Shown: piece after piece, positions 13,170-24,954 of the stretch
How the letters are laid out: the number at the start of each line of letters is the position of its first letter
How positions within the stretch are numbered: the stretch's first letter is position 1
NCBI RefSeq assembly: GCF_014805625.2
Contig: NW_023998454.1
Location: forward strand, 1,667,142 to 1,731,141
Direction of reading: 5' to 3'
DNA: 64,000 bases
Origin: Glossina fuscipes
Lineage: Eukaryota > Arthropoda > Insecta > Diptera > Glossinidae
Position numbers and translations under genes: made by a program
Notes under the pieces: generated by a model
Told to the model about the DNA's origin: nothing
Databases searched by the model: none
What the model saw: only the letters and a program-made list of their open reading frames with translations

Positions 13170-16100
13170 AAATTTACTTAGAAACTCAAATTAAATGAGA
13201 AATTTCAGACTCTTTGAGTTACATTGTTCCACATCTTATGGCAAAGTAAGCATACATTCGTCTTTAAGTTGAGATCAAAAAAAGTCACAAAAAAGGGGGC
13301 ATGTGTTACTTAAGGACATGAAATATTTGTTTTTCATCTTTCTGATGTATTAAACTTTATAGAAACAAACACGATGCAATTAAATATTTTTGAAAGAATT
13401 TAAATTTAAAATTTGATTCATTTTATTTTTAGAACATATCAAAAATTTCTTAAGTCGTTTAATTCTACTCTTTTACCTAAAAATGCCAGATAACATTATT
13501 ACTAGAGATTTTGTGTACTTCACAACTGCTCCTTTTTTTGCCATAAATATCTCCCTCTACGTTTGTAGGTTTAGCAAAATGTTCGCTTTAATCCAGTTGT
13601 ATTTGTATTTGCAAATCCCACATCAAAGGGATATTGAATTATAATTTGGAATTGTAAAAAGTTTCTCAATATCAAAATCTTATACATTCTAAATCGAATT
13701 GTTTAACAAAAGCTCAAGCGAAATCCATCTAAATTGCATTAACTCAGAAAATTTGCAAAAATAAAAATTTTCCGAAAAAATAGTTTACCTAAAAAATATG
13801 ATTTAGAATCGTTGGTTTCGTATATACGATGCTTTTACTATTTCAGTATAAAATGTGTGTCACTGTAGCTAAACAGTTGTTTACTTGGTATAAATTGATT
13901 TTTCATTATTTGATTATCGTCAATATAGTAAAAACAAAATAAAAAAACGGAGAAAGAAAACAAATCTTTCGGTAAAAGCAAAGAACAATAAGGCAAAACA
14001 GCTCCTTCACCGCAAACAATTCAACACTTACTCTAACCGAAACGTTAACAAAACTGACCACAACAAACTCATCCAACAGCAGCAAAGGATATCAAGGATT
14101 TTTAACAGAGTAAAATCCTTTTTTTAAAAACCGAAAACAGTATAGTGAAATAGTCAAAAAAAAAACTATACCTCTAGATTGAAAAAGGAAAGGCAGAATA
14201 GAATTGCATTCAGTTTGGATCGAATATTTTTGATACCTCTTACCTTTAGGATCGTCTGTTGAGACATCCGGGATATTACTACATTTCAAAATGTTAATTT
14301 AATCACATATTTTATGCAAAAATCGGAAACTGTCTAAGTCCATCCTATTGCTATTTTAACCACTAATCGAATAAATCGTATCATATTTTCTCTTTTATTC
14401 TCAGGTAATCAAGGAACATATTCGTGAGCTTCTCAATATATGCCTTTTTGAACGCGAAGTTTAAAAGAAAATGATTGATTTGTAGCTGCAACACTACAAC
14501 TACGATTTCTATTTACTTTACATGTGGTTTGGAGTAGATCGTCTCGAATCGGTTTCATAGAATACAAAAATCACACGGCATTTCCCGAAGGAGCGACACA
14601 ATGGGAGCAATACCGACAGCATAGGTTTAGCAACACCTAAAACAAGGAGGGGAATTAGAAACATTGAGAAAAGCAACAACAAAATAAAGACAGAGAGGGA
14701 ATATCTACAAATATATACAATAAAAAGTTAACAAACTAACACGACAGAATGAAAGAACGAAAGGAAAATATTACAGTCCACACAAGACATTACAAATTCG
14801 CAGTCCCGGAAGAGAGGCGCAGGAATCGAGGAGTAGACTTCAAGGTGACAAGTCGGGAGAAAGCAGCAAAGATCCGAGTAATGGAGAAGATAAAACATAA
14901 GTTGACGAGTGATTGTCAAATTAGAAATTGTTGTAGTTGCCGTTAATATGCAAAGTAAAGTTGTCGAGGAAATTGAAAAATTATCTGCGGTGATGCTGTA
15001 GTTGTCGTAGCATAAGATGTACTTGTAAAATTGCCCCCAAGCGTGTAATTTTATAGCAAGAAGCAATCAAGCGATCAGACACATGCGGAGTAAGGATTTG
15101 ACGATAAATGAAAGTAAGAACCCGATACGCTACAAACAGACGACCTCAATATAAGGCGAAAGAGTATGGACGCCAGTGACTTTTTTAAATCATTAACTGA
15201 TTATTCATGGCAATTTCCATTTTGCGAAAGACTTATAAACAGAAAGCATTCATCGGAAAAATTGAATTTTCCAATTGATCACCATTTTGGCAAATATATG
15301 CTCACATATTCTTCATATGTAAACTTCAGACCTTTAGTGGCTTTCACAATGCCAATAAAAAACCTCGACATTTAACCCGGAAAGTCAGAGCGAATCAAAT
15401 GTTACAAATCGTATAAAAGAATTAGTTTGAATCTTGATGATAAGTGAAGCCAAGCAAGTTTGTGTCCACGTCCATTTTCATCAACGAAAGGGATTTTTCT
15501 ATTGTTATTGTTACTTGTCGAGTGTTTCTTTTGCTTCTTTTTCCAAATTCAATTTACAAAGAGAAATAAAATTACAAAAGGAAAAAAATAAACATAACAA
15601 ACTCAAGTGTAAAACCTCAGCACAACAACATAAAAGTGTAAATTTGATTTAGTTGTGATTAAAACTTCAAAAGCATAAAGAAAATCTATTTAAATATGAA
15701 ACATCCCACTAATGAGAAAGGACTTAATTGAAAAAGAAAATAAATCAGTTCTCGTTTCCCACAAAACGAGTTGTAGTTATAGTAAAGAACATAAATATTA
15801 AAAAAAGTAATGATTCATATCATTCGTGTAGAAAAAAGTTTGGTCGCATCATTCTTCTGTTTCTATGTTTAAATATACATTTACTTAATTATCGTCAATT
15901 CTGATGCCAGTTTTTTCTTTGTCTCTTACATACCATTCGCTCGCTTTGATAACTATTTTTCTTCTATTTTAGCTTAATTGCCTTGAAATTGATGAGATGT
16001 GCAAAAGAATACTTACAGAGAAGAATAAAGTTTCACTTTGATAATTATTTTAATATTCTTTGTGCCGATATTCGTCTACAGTTATTTCATTGATATCCTT

Positions 16101-16305
16101 TTTTTTATTTTTCATATTTCTTCTCCCCTGAGTTTTTCCCGCATTACAGTTGTTACATTTTTACTCTTCAAGCTTTAAATTATTTTTAATAGTTTTCTCT
16201 AAAAGTAAACAATATTTCCATATTTACCATTTACGCCTAACAGTAGACAAAGAAGATTATTTAAATTCTGAAAAAGGCAATTAAATGTTTGCCGCGTTTT
16301 CATAG
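13170..16305. other. No recognisable gene
   Basis: I see nothing that I can name. The frames at 14728-15066 on both strands overlap each other and look like chance openings. A string resembling the mariner tail (tctcaatatatgccttttt) occurs near 14432 but is too short to call. Confidence 0.45.
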
Positions 16306-16309
16306 TCAT

Positions 16310-16500
16310 CACTAAAGGATGAGGAGTAAAGTCGTTTTGTCAAAACCTTTGTAATGTCCAAAGGCAAGCTTTAAAGAGCTCACAAAGTATATGTATTCTC
16401 GATCAGAATCAAATTCTGAAGCGATTTGAGCAGGCCCGTCGGTCCATCTGTCTAATGTCAATTCTAAACATTCCTTTGGCCGAGAAAATAAAGTTATCGG
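16310..16500 (-). repeat. GTCY repeat, second module only
   Basis: A reverse-oriented fragment. It starts with 'catcactaaaggatgagg' (end block), then the 'cacaaagtatatgtattctcgatcag' block and a 'cccgtcggtccatctgtctaatgtc' GTCY tract, and ends near 'aaataaagttatcggct'. It matches the second module of the copies at 17050 and 34460. Confidence 0.65.
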
Positions 16501-16680
16501 CTACAAAAACTTCGTTAATTTTTGTGCTTAAACGCAAATATGTACATAAACAGAGTATGGCTTAAAACTGTGTACGCCTGTGTGTAACATGTATTTGCTT
16601 ACACATAAGTGGCAACATGTGCTGCATATATAAATGAACTTTTCTGTTCCATTATTTTTGCCGTTGATGGTTTTTTTGTT

Positions 16681-16717
16681 TTTATTATTATTATTCTTAT
16701 TGTTGTTGTTGTTGTTA
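16681..16717. repeat. Compound (TTA)n/(TTG)n microsatellite
   Basis: TTATTATTATTATT followed by TTGTTGTTGTTGTTG. Simple sequence only. Confidence 0.8.
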
Positions 16718-16905
16718 AACTCCCGGTTAATTTCCTTTAACTAAATAAGTATGAAATAAGCATACTTTTACGTACACATACACACGCACACAAATTGTAT
16801 GCAAAGAATAATATGGTGTGTTGGTAACACTTGCTGCTGCTTAACAATAATGAAGTTTATTATGAATAATACGTTAAACGTGTAGCATATACAATATAAA
16901 TGTTT

Positions 16906-16911
16906 TTGTGT

Positions 16912-16944
<33 letters not shown>
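16906..16944. repeat. (TG)n microsatellite
   Basis: About 19 TG dinucleotides with one TA interruption. The reverse frame reads as a His-Thr run and is not a protein. Confidence 0.9.
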
Positions 16945-17049
16945 GATCTCAAACAAAACTACTTAGTAATTAAATGCTGAAAATATACGCTTTGTTTTTA
17001 TTATTCCTTTTCCCGTTTTCTATTCTTTTCCTTACTGTTTTCTCTACAC

Positions 17050-17790
17050 ATCACCGAAGGATTGAGGTTACATTAGTTTTATCAAAACGTTTGCAACGCC
17101 CAGAAGGACCCATCAGAGACCCCACAAAGTTGTTCTTCATTCCTGATTAGCATTAAACTCTAAACAGATTTAGTCACCTTAGCGTCCTTCCATCTATGTA
17201 ATGTCTGTGGTAAACATTCTTCTGGCCGCAAACATGAAGTTATCCACTTCAAATTTGCCAAAACCAATTGAAGTTCTTGCACACAGGTTGGTATTGAAAA
17301 CAGACCAAATCGATCAAAGGACACATTCGCAGCACCACGTAAACTGACTGCATTTCTGTTTTTCAAAGGGAATAAATGCTGCAGCAACTGTACGAAAATG
17401 AACAATTTGCCACGCCTACTTAATATTGTAGTATGCCATAATTTCATTTTTTTCAATACCTTCATAAAATGCTTCATAAAGCTTCAAAAATTCCAGAAAG
17501 TATATAAATTCCTGGCCAGTTTCAAATTTGGAATGCACCCGAACACGTTCGTCTGTTCATTTCTCCATCTGTCTGTCTGCGCGAGTATGTAGTATCTGTG
17601 ATAAACGTTAGCGGAAATAAAGATTTCACCTACAAGGCTGCAAAAGAATGTGGAACTGACTTAAACTTTCCTAAGGAAACGTCTTCATCCGCCCCATACG
17701 CATGCGCATTTTTCCATATTATAAAAAATGAAAATTTAGTTCCTTTATTTTCTTTTATTTTCTTTAGGACGACAGTGATGGGTATAAAAG
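17050..17790 (-). repeat. GTCY repeat, full two-module copy
   Basis: A reverse copy containing both modules. The second module comes first on the plus strand: 'catcaccgaaggattgagg', 'gcccagaaggacccatcagagacc', 'ccatctatgtaatgtctgtgg', then 'cttgcacacaggttggtattg'. The first module follows from 17440: 'ttccagaaagtatataaattc', 'atttggaatgcacc', the 'catctgtctgtctgcg' tract and 'gatttcacctacaag'. The far end is GTGATGGGTATAAAA near 17776, an inverted counterpart of the other terminus. The frames inside are not conserved between copies. Confidence 0.75.
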
Positions 17791-17799
17791 TTTCGGTCA

Positions 17800-18520
17800 C
17801 GATTGAATTCAGTTGTCTTACTTGTTACTTGTTGACACCGCTCGGCTAAACTTGGTAGCACTTGACTTTATTTTGTTTGCTACTGACACATGCAGTATAC
17901 GGAGGTACGAGATGAGCTTGTGTATAAGTCTTTAGTTGGGTAAGTGTTAATTTTCATTTTGCATTATTTCCGTTTTAACACTTGAATCAGTAGCTACAAC
18001 AACTAGTAACAGTAGTAGTAGCAGTAGCAGCATACATTTGCAGACAATTAAACTCAATGTTGACACTTTTAGGTCTTAAGTCTTAACAGTAGTGCTGCGT
18101 ACAATTAGATTTAGATCTTTGTCTCTTACCCATATAGTGGAAATAACAAATCCTATAATTTGGGTTTACACACATCTTCATATACGTGATTGTGTATGTT
18201 GGGCTTTGTATAGTTGCGCTACCGAGTAATTTTGTATACAAATATTGATAATAAAAGAAAAACAAAACTGTTACGCATTCATTGTTTTTGCATATGCCAG
18301 CAATTACTTGAAATTGATTAATGTATGCTCTAAACTTGAAACGTCTCGATGCATTTACACACAAGAAAACTTAAATTTTCTGTGGCAATGACAACTCATT
18401 ACTTGGTGGCATTATGGTTGAAAACATTTTCTAAAAAAAAAACAAGTTTCTAGAGCACGGTAACGCATACAAACGCATACACATTTGCAATTTATTAAAT
18501 GAAACTGATTGAGTTTCAAT
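17800..18520. other. No gene; short AGT/AGC triplet tract
   Basis: AGTAGTAGTAGCAGTAGCAGC at 18010-18033 is a triplet tract. Nothing else is recognisable. Confidence 0.5.
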
Positions 18521-18523
18521 CGA

Positions 18524-18560
18524 CAAAAACAACAACAACAACAACAACAACGATAACAAC
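18524..18560. repeat. (CAA)n microsatellite
   Basis: About ten CAA units, imperfect at the right end (cgataacaacg). Confidence 0.85.
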
Positions 18561-18564
18561 GTCA

Positions 18565-19560
18565 ACATCAACGCCAATTACTGATTAATAAAAGTTTATA
18601 AAATCATTATTATTATTACTAATGAAATGCTTTGCGAGCGAATGTGTGTTCAATTAAATGAAAACGCATTATAAAGTAATTTATCACAATTAAACAGTGA
18701 AAGCGGCGAATAGGATAAATAACGCACATATGTGCCTGCTTCTCTTTCAACACCAGACAATCGTGGTAGGAGTAGTAGTGGTACTAGTGGTAGCTATAGT
18801 AATTCAAGCACAATCACTGCTATGATCATTAATATCAGTTTCCTGTTGATAAGGCTAGAAAAAGAAAGATAGACGATGGATGGTATCAACGAAAGCCCAC
18901 TTTTTAGGTTCGTTTGTGTCTGTGTATATGCCTGAGCGTGTATGTATATGTGGCCACAGCAACTCATATTATTCAACTGATTTACATACACAAGCGAATA
19001 GTAATTTCATTGCCCTGACAACGAATGTTTGACGTGTACATATGAACACACAAACGTACATAAACACACATATATGTCAATGTCACCGCAAACAGCAACA
19101 AATATAACAAATGTCAATCTGTTGATATACACTTTGGCATCGCAACCGAGAAATATTCACATTCTCGAAGCACTTATGTGTAAAACTCTATCTGTATAAA
19201 TGTGCGTATATATCATGCCCTATGGCCATCTCTGACCACATGTCATCACTGACATATGAAATAAAATGAAAATTTACAAATTTTACAGAAATTTTACATT
19301 TATATGTATTGAGGCAGAAGCAATTAAATTACAACAGTGATTAAATCGCTTGAAAGCAAAAGAAATAAGTTAAGCCTAAATGTACCATTTGCTGCTGATA
19401 GCTTTGCAAGCCTGCATACTTTCCGAAATAGTTTAAGAATTTTTAAATGTAAAAGTAAGAACAAAAGCATTACTTTTAATAACCCAGTGAACCCGATTAC
19501 ATTTCGAAATTCAATAAACGATAACTTACTGGTTCTAATAATGCTCTGCGGTATCTATCA
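18565..19560. other. No recognisable feature
   Basis: AT-rich sequence with scattered ACACAT and TATGTG words; no gene or RNA recognised. Confidence 0.5.
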
Positions 19561-19563
19561 GCC

Positions 19564-19681
19564 AAGTAACAGAAATGGCGTGAGCATATCTCTTAATGGG
19601 ACGAGGTAATAGAAATTGCGCGAGCATATCTGTTAAATGGGACGAAGTAACAGAAACGGCGTGAGCATATCCGTTATGAAG
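19564..19681. repeat. Three-copy tandem repeat, period 40-41 bp
   Basis: Units start at 19564, 19604 and 19645. Each has the form AAGTAACAGAAATGGCG followed by TGAGCATATCTCTTAATGGG. Copies differ at several positions, mostly transitions, and the third drifts at its end. Confidence 0.85.
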
Positions 19682-19819
19682 TGGTGGAAAAAAATCGGCT
19701 TTTGTATCGAGTCACGCTTCTCGTTCATTGGAGAAACTTCGGTATATGTGTAACAATATAATGCAAAGAAGAGGAAGAAAAATAAGCAAATAAACAAACG
19801 AAATATAAAATACGAAAAA

Positions 19820-20035
19820 AAGAATTGAAAGTGGTTTGCCCCAGGGAAGTATTTTAACTCCAATACTCCGCAAAATTTTCACATCACGTTTACCGATACA
19901 ACATAGCAACATTTGAACCGCTACATACACTGTTTCTAATTTGAAGAAGAGAAATGGTTTAAGGTCGTCAGCGTACACTATAAATTGGCATAATTTCATT
20001 GCGAATGAGCTTATAATTAAAGAACAAGCCAATAG
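19820..20035. pseudogene. Reverse transcriptase remnant with motifs on both strands
   Basis: On the plus strand near 19830-19895 the translation gives GLPQGSILTPILRKIFTSRL, a good match to the non-LTR reverse transcriptase PQGS block. On the minus strand near 19995-19960 it gives QFIVYADDLKPFLFF, the catalytic YADD block with its usual downstream Lys and Phe. In an intact reverse transcriptase these two blocks lie on one strand in this order and are tens of residues apart. Here they face each other, which suggests a local inversion (or two fragments) in a dead element. Flanking sequence to about 20300 is not recognisable. Confidence 0.5.
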
Positions 20036-20039
20036 TGGT

Positions 20040-22540
20040 AGATATGTTGTCAGGCTGGGATAAGTTGAAAAGCATCTATAAGGATCTACTATGAGGATAG
20101 GAGAATAAGCAATTAACTAATTATGAGGGAAGGTCCAACCGGCATAATTTCCATAATAATTATTTTCGACTATAAACTGCTTACTAAAAGCGATGTAGAT
20201 AACATCCATTTGTATGCCTTTGGCTGAGGGCTTAAAAGTAAGGCAAAAGAATGTAAGGCGATTGGTGGAAGCTGACCTGACTTTCGCATTCGAGATTTTA
20301 GAATGCGTTCACTTAGCTATGCATCTATAGCTTTTATAAATTACGAAAAAAAAAACCATCCAACAAATAGGAAACTTGCCTGTTTCCGCAGAACGATTGA
20401 AACTTCTTGTAAGATTCCGACGAAATTTTACCACATGGCTTTTAAGGATGTAAAACGGAAACCGGCCTGGAGCCGGGAAACCGCCATCTTAAACTCTGTA
20501 ACTTCTGTTTGTCTGATATATTTGTTCTAGGAATAAATTCACAATCCATTCATTTAATGCGGGTTAAAGGAAGAAGAATTAAAATTATTAAAGTTGGCAG
20601 AAGCGTTACCAAAAAAGATTTAAATCGCTAGACGACCTGACGTATCACAACCATCAAGTAATAAATTATCTTTTCCTTTAGAGATAAATTTATTTATATG
20701 AAGTCATTTTAAAGTGCTTAAGTACGGAAGCCACTGTAAAAAACTAAAAAAAACCTTTTTTTAACAATTTAGACTAACACATTTCGTGGAGTTATTAGGG
20801 ACATGTTTGAGTATAAAAAAATATATTTCAAATATATAAAGAAATGGCAAGGAATAGCAGAAGTCATTCTCCCTTCAACCCACACGCCTTTTGCTACAAA
20901 TTTAAATATATAAAATAAGTAAGAAATCTTTAGCCTTCTAAGTAACACACGGTACATGAGAGACAGACATGGCTAATTCAACTCAGAAAATGAAGAATAT
21001 ATATACTTTATAAGATCTCTGAAGCTTCCTTTGGGGTGTTACATCCATTAAGGAGAAAAACAAAATGAGTACACCCCCATCTTACAGCGGTAGATATAAC
21101 AATCATTACTCTTGTTTCCTATAACTGCTGTGCAAGGCATTTGAAAAATATAGATTTCATAGCACCCGAACAGTAAGTAACACTAAGTAAGTGTAACGTT
21201 TGTATGGGCATTATTAATGTATATATTTCAGCTCTTTAAGCGATATAGAAAAGTAAGATGAATTAGAAGTATTTTAACATAAACACTTATCCTTATAAGT
21301 GTAAAATAGAGCGATCCAAAGTAGGGGATTTTGCGCACCATCACCATACGCCAAACATCTAGGGAATTAGAATTCTTTCGAATCAATTTAAATCTATTCC
21401 CCGTATAGAAATAATTGAATGAGTGTAAGAAATAGCCTACAATTAGTTGAAATGAGTGACCTAGTCGAGCTTTTGTAGAGTTGATCTTCGAAAATTCATA
21501 TAATAAATCAAAACTGCTGCGATTTATCCTTAGTTTCTTGAAATTTCTAAACCCCATCAACATCACGGGTTTTAAAAAGTGATCTTCCCCAATGTCTTTT
21601 TATTTATTGCTTTTTTGGTTTAATTTTTTATCTGACTAATCTTCTTTATCACTAGTCAATAAACAATCTTATTCACTTTTATATTAGCTTTTTTATTACT
21701 ATTTTTTATAAATTTGTTGCAGACTTCACTGGCGCAGTTATGTAAAACAAAAGAATTGGTTAAATGTTTCAATATGAAAACCATATTTTTAATAGAAAAT
21801 AAATTGCCTTTCTTGCTAGTTTTCCTTGACTTGTTAGTACAAAATAATTACAAATTAAATGAATTATTTCCTACTTTAAAATAAATTATCTTTATTTTTC
21901 CTCCTGCGTTCGTTTTCTTTGTGTTTCTTTTTTCGCATACTTGCCAGTTTCGGCAGTCTGAAAAATTTTGAAGCCCCGAAAAAATAGGCCATAATTTTAA
22001 GCGTTTTCCGAAAACGAGAATGATGCCTGTTAGCCTTAGAGAAGTACCGCATGAATACGTATATTAATTATCAAAACTAAGATGTTTATTTTACTTATTA
22101 AAGTTTGCCTAACTTCAGTACACTTATGTAAGCGCTGACCCAGTCATTACAAATGTTTTTGTTGTCTTTCCGCGAAATCATTTCGGCTTTATTTTCCCAA
22201 TCTTCCTTTATGTCTTCAATTGAGGGAGAAAATTAACGTAAACTAATTATTTAAGCTTTCTGCCAAAGTTGACCGGTGTTTGTTAAGCGAGTGAAGTGTT
22301 TGATCGATAACGTTAGAGCAACGAACGAACTCACATATTGCTCTTTGGATTTTTGGTTATTTTCATTATCCTATTGCGGAGTCTATTGGTTGTGTTTTAC
22401 ATATCAAGCTCACAGGTTATAATGCGAAAAAAGTTATTTTAACCCAGCCTTCTTCATAAATAAACACGCGATTGCCCTAAACCACGAATAAAAATTGCAA
22501 CTGATTTAAATCAAATTTCTTCTTTTTATACTCAACACTG
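20040..22540. other. No gene; one fragment of a GTCY-type repeat
   Basis: Near 20955-21065 'gagacagacatggctaattcaactcag', 'tatatactttataagatctc' and 'cttcctttggggtgttac' recall the ends of fly dispersed repeats and the unit at 28780. The rest, including frames at 20303-20530 and 21228-21566, is unrecognised. Confidence 0.45.
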
Positions 22541-22544
22541 TAAG

Positions 22545-22870
22545 ATGCCTTTGTTTTTTTCCATAATATATATAACACCCAAAAAGAAGCTTCAGATACA
22601 CTATAAAGTATATATATTCGTGATCAGCGTGAAATTCTGACTTGATTTAGCCATGTCCGCCCAGCTCTGTGTCTGTGCGGTGTGCGTTGCTGGCACTCTC
22701 CTGATCGCAACAATGAAGATATCGACTTCAAATTTGGTAGAAACGTTGGAAGTTTATGCACGCACATGGATATTGAAAATGTGTAAAAGCAAAAGCGCGC
22801 CGTGGAGCGTAAACTGAAAGTTTTTTGTAACTTAAATTTTTGGATTTTAGTTCTTTACTGGGAAATTATT
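22545..22870 (-). repeat. GTCY repeat, second module only
   Basis: A reverse fragment: 'acacccaaaaagaagcttcag', 'actataaagtatatatattcgtgatcag', a degenerate GTCTGTGTCTGTGCGGTGTG tract, 'gaagatatcgacttcaaattt' and a 'cacgcacatggatattgaaaa' block. It ends in 'cgtaaactgaaagtttttt', like 17340 and 34690. Confidence 0.65.
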
Positions 22871-22974
22871 AAAGTTGGAAGGTTGACATTTTCCACATTT
22901 GCGAAACACTCTACTCTTTACGTCCAAAAATGGACACAATCGACTATGCCCATATAAACTTACGAGCAATTTAA

Positions 22975-23105
22975 TTTTATTTTTTTCATTTGTTTGAGTT
23001 TTATGCTTATTTATCATAAGGCAAGCAAGACAGATTGTTGTTTTGTACAGCCCTCAAGTGAAGATAAATTATCTGCCTAAAAATGGGTTAATTTTAAAAC
23101 TAAAA
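22975..23105 (+). repeat. Short dispersed repeat, copy 1 of a pair
   Basis: It shares 'ttatttatcataaggc', 'aagcaagacag', and 'aattatctgcctaaaaatgggttaatttt' with 42895-43035, in the same order and orientation. No coding sense is visible. In each case the repeat lies beside a retrotransposon 3' fragment (the R1-like piece here; an RNase H piece at 42440). Confidence 0.65.
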
Positions 23106-23264
23106 CTAGCGACATGGGTATCAAATAAAAGAACTTGTAAAGTAGAATGAGAAAAGGATAGAGGTACAATGCGAGATTCGGCCTCTGCCGAATATAACAC
23201 TCTTAGTTGTAATTTTTTAAATATATTTTTTAGCCTTTACCATAATTTTTTGAATACGACATAA

Positions 23265-23785
23265 CTGAAACAAAACATCTTACAGCACTGAAATCGCGCG
23301 AGGTTAGATATGCCATCAAATATAAGAGCATACTGGCTTTGCTGGCATATATAGAGCCGAACTTCACAGCTTGCAAGCAAGCAATCAAGCAGCGAGCAAG
23401 TTGCCGGTTGGGAGACGATTGGCAGGAGCGCTGGAGTAGAGTGAGCAAAGGCAAATGGACGCACCGGCTCATACCAGATTTGCGACCGTGGTTCAATAGG
23501 CAACATGGGGAGGTGGACTTTTATTTAACACAATTAATAAGCGGCCATGGTTGCATAGGTTTACAAAAGATCAGCACCCATTTTGTCGTTTTTGCAAGCA
23601 CATCGAAGACGCTGAGCAAGCACGTGTTCTTTCTCTGTTCGAAGTGCCATAACGAACGACAGAGACTACAGACGCCAATCGACGAGCTCCCTCTCCCCGA
23701 CAATCTCGTGACAAATATGTTGCACGACCCGAAAATTTTGAAGACGGTAGGAGTGTTCGCCAGAAGCATAACGAGAAAATAATAG
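23265..23785 (+). pseudogene. R1-like non-LTR retrotransposon, C-terminal ORF2 fragment
   Basis: The forward frame gives the typical end of R1-clade ORF2. It reads DWQERWSRVSKGKWTHRLIP, then a Trp-Phe-Asn-Arg stretch, HGEVDFYLTQLISGHGC, a Cys/His knuckle region, HVFFLCSKCHNERQRL, and a tail LPDNLVTNMLHD up to the stop at 23782. The knuckle itself (FCRFCKHIEDAE) lies in another frame between about 23565 and 23625, after which the original frame resumes. Two compensating indels have therefore scrambled about 20 residues. The region upstream of 23230 shows no reverse transcriptase, so the element is 5'-truncated, as usual for target-primed retrotransposition. It is not functional. Confidence 0.8.
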
Positions 23786-23789
23786 TTCG

Positions 23790-24365
23790 GCTACCCTCCC
23801 TATGAAGGCATACCTACTCGGTCGTACCACACAGTAGGGGATATGAGTATAGGAGTTTTTTATCGGATTAACGACTCACACTGCCATGAGGGGCGACTTT
23901 CAATAGTTTTCACCTAAAAAAAAAACCGCACATGAACATACGCGCACACACAGCTTCCCCCCAAACTCACTTCGCTACCACAGGCCAACCTTTCCCCCCC
24001 ATGCGTAAAGTTTGCTCTTTCCCCTGTCTTCAAATAACAACACATATGCTTCGTATCTACCAAGTATTCAAAATCCAACTCAATTTTCCGAGGAAAAGGG
24101 ATTGTTCGTAAGAAAGTGCGAATAAAAAAAAGATCACCACATGCGTATCTTTCCTATTACACACCCTGATATACGCTCACAAAAATGTCCTTCGACCAAC
24201 CCTTTCCTTATTAAATACGTCCTAATGAGCAAACAAAAAAAGATTCTTTCAAGAGCATACATTGTTTATAGTGCTGATAATAACTAAACATAAAAGTGAA
24301 TAGAAATGCATACACAAATCTCCAGGGAGAAAAAAATAAAGTGCACTTTTGGGTGATCCGACTAA
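23790..24365. other. No recognisable gene
   Basis: This may include the 3' untranslated end of the R1-like copy. It is A-rich near 23917 and 24125 and otherwise without signal. Confidence 0.4.
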
Positions 24366-24368
24366 CAG

Positions 24369-24728
24369 GTGATATTGTATTTCATATATTATTCTATGAC
24401 CGTACTTACAACTATTTATCGAGAAAAGTGGTCAATAAAAGGCAGAAGGAATTTTACAGATAATGTTCGCAGCCATTACTGCTCGAAATTTGCGAGGGAG
24501 AAAGAAAACCAACCTACTACTTCCATTATGAGCCGCGGTCCCTCTACAAACAACGCCGCTAAGCGTAAAGGATTTTTGGAAACCAGTACCAAGGCGAAAA
24601 TTCTTGCTAGTGAGGTTTATTGCGCCTCGTGCCAAGTTTTTATGATGAAAAGAAAATACAAAACCCCCTTGAAGATCAATAAGCATAAGGAGAAGACAGC
24701 TGTGCTTTTAAAAGAAAATGTATCATAA
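24369..24728 (+). pseudogene. Possible zinc-finger (CGGBP1/hAT-type) transposon remnant
   Basis: This 119-codon open frame contains SRGPSTNNAAKRKGFLETST, then KILASEVYCASCQVFMMKRK, then LKINKHKEKTAVLLKEN. The spacing of Cys-x2-Cys followed by a Lys-His pair resembles the BED-like finger of CGGBP1-type proteins and some hAT transposon proteins. The usual second His is not clear (only INKHKEK). The start is uncertain: the first 45 residues look like AT-driven sequence, so a real domain may begin near 24520. The frame continues after the stop with plausible residues to about 24890, suggesting a decayed longer protein. I am not sure of the family. Confidence 0.35.
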
Positions 24729-24954
24729 CTCCACCGACAAATGATGCAATATGAAATTGCCAGTAACTCGGGGGGCAAGACATCAATTCACAAGTTTTTA
24801 GGTAACATCCGACCATATACCCATTAGCAAATTCAAACCAAATTAGACGAATTTAACTCTGTAAAGTTCAGTTTGAGGCGTTGTAGGGACTATGCGACGG
24901 GAAGGTGCTAACAATGAATCATTTCTCAATGAAGTTCATGGATTATGAGTATAA

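Noticed and set aside
14425..14460. Short match to the mariner tail 'tctcaata...gcctttttgaa'
   Set aside because: About 30 bases only, with no transposase sequence upstream.
16768..16956. Open frame rich in His and Thr on the minus strand
   Set aside because: It is the translation of the (TG)n microsatellite and not a protein.
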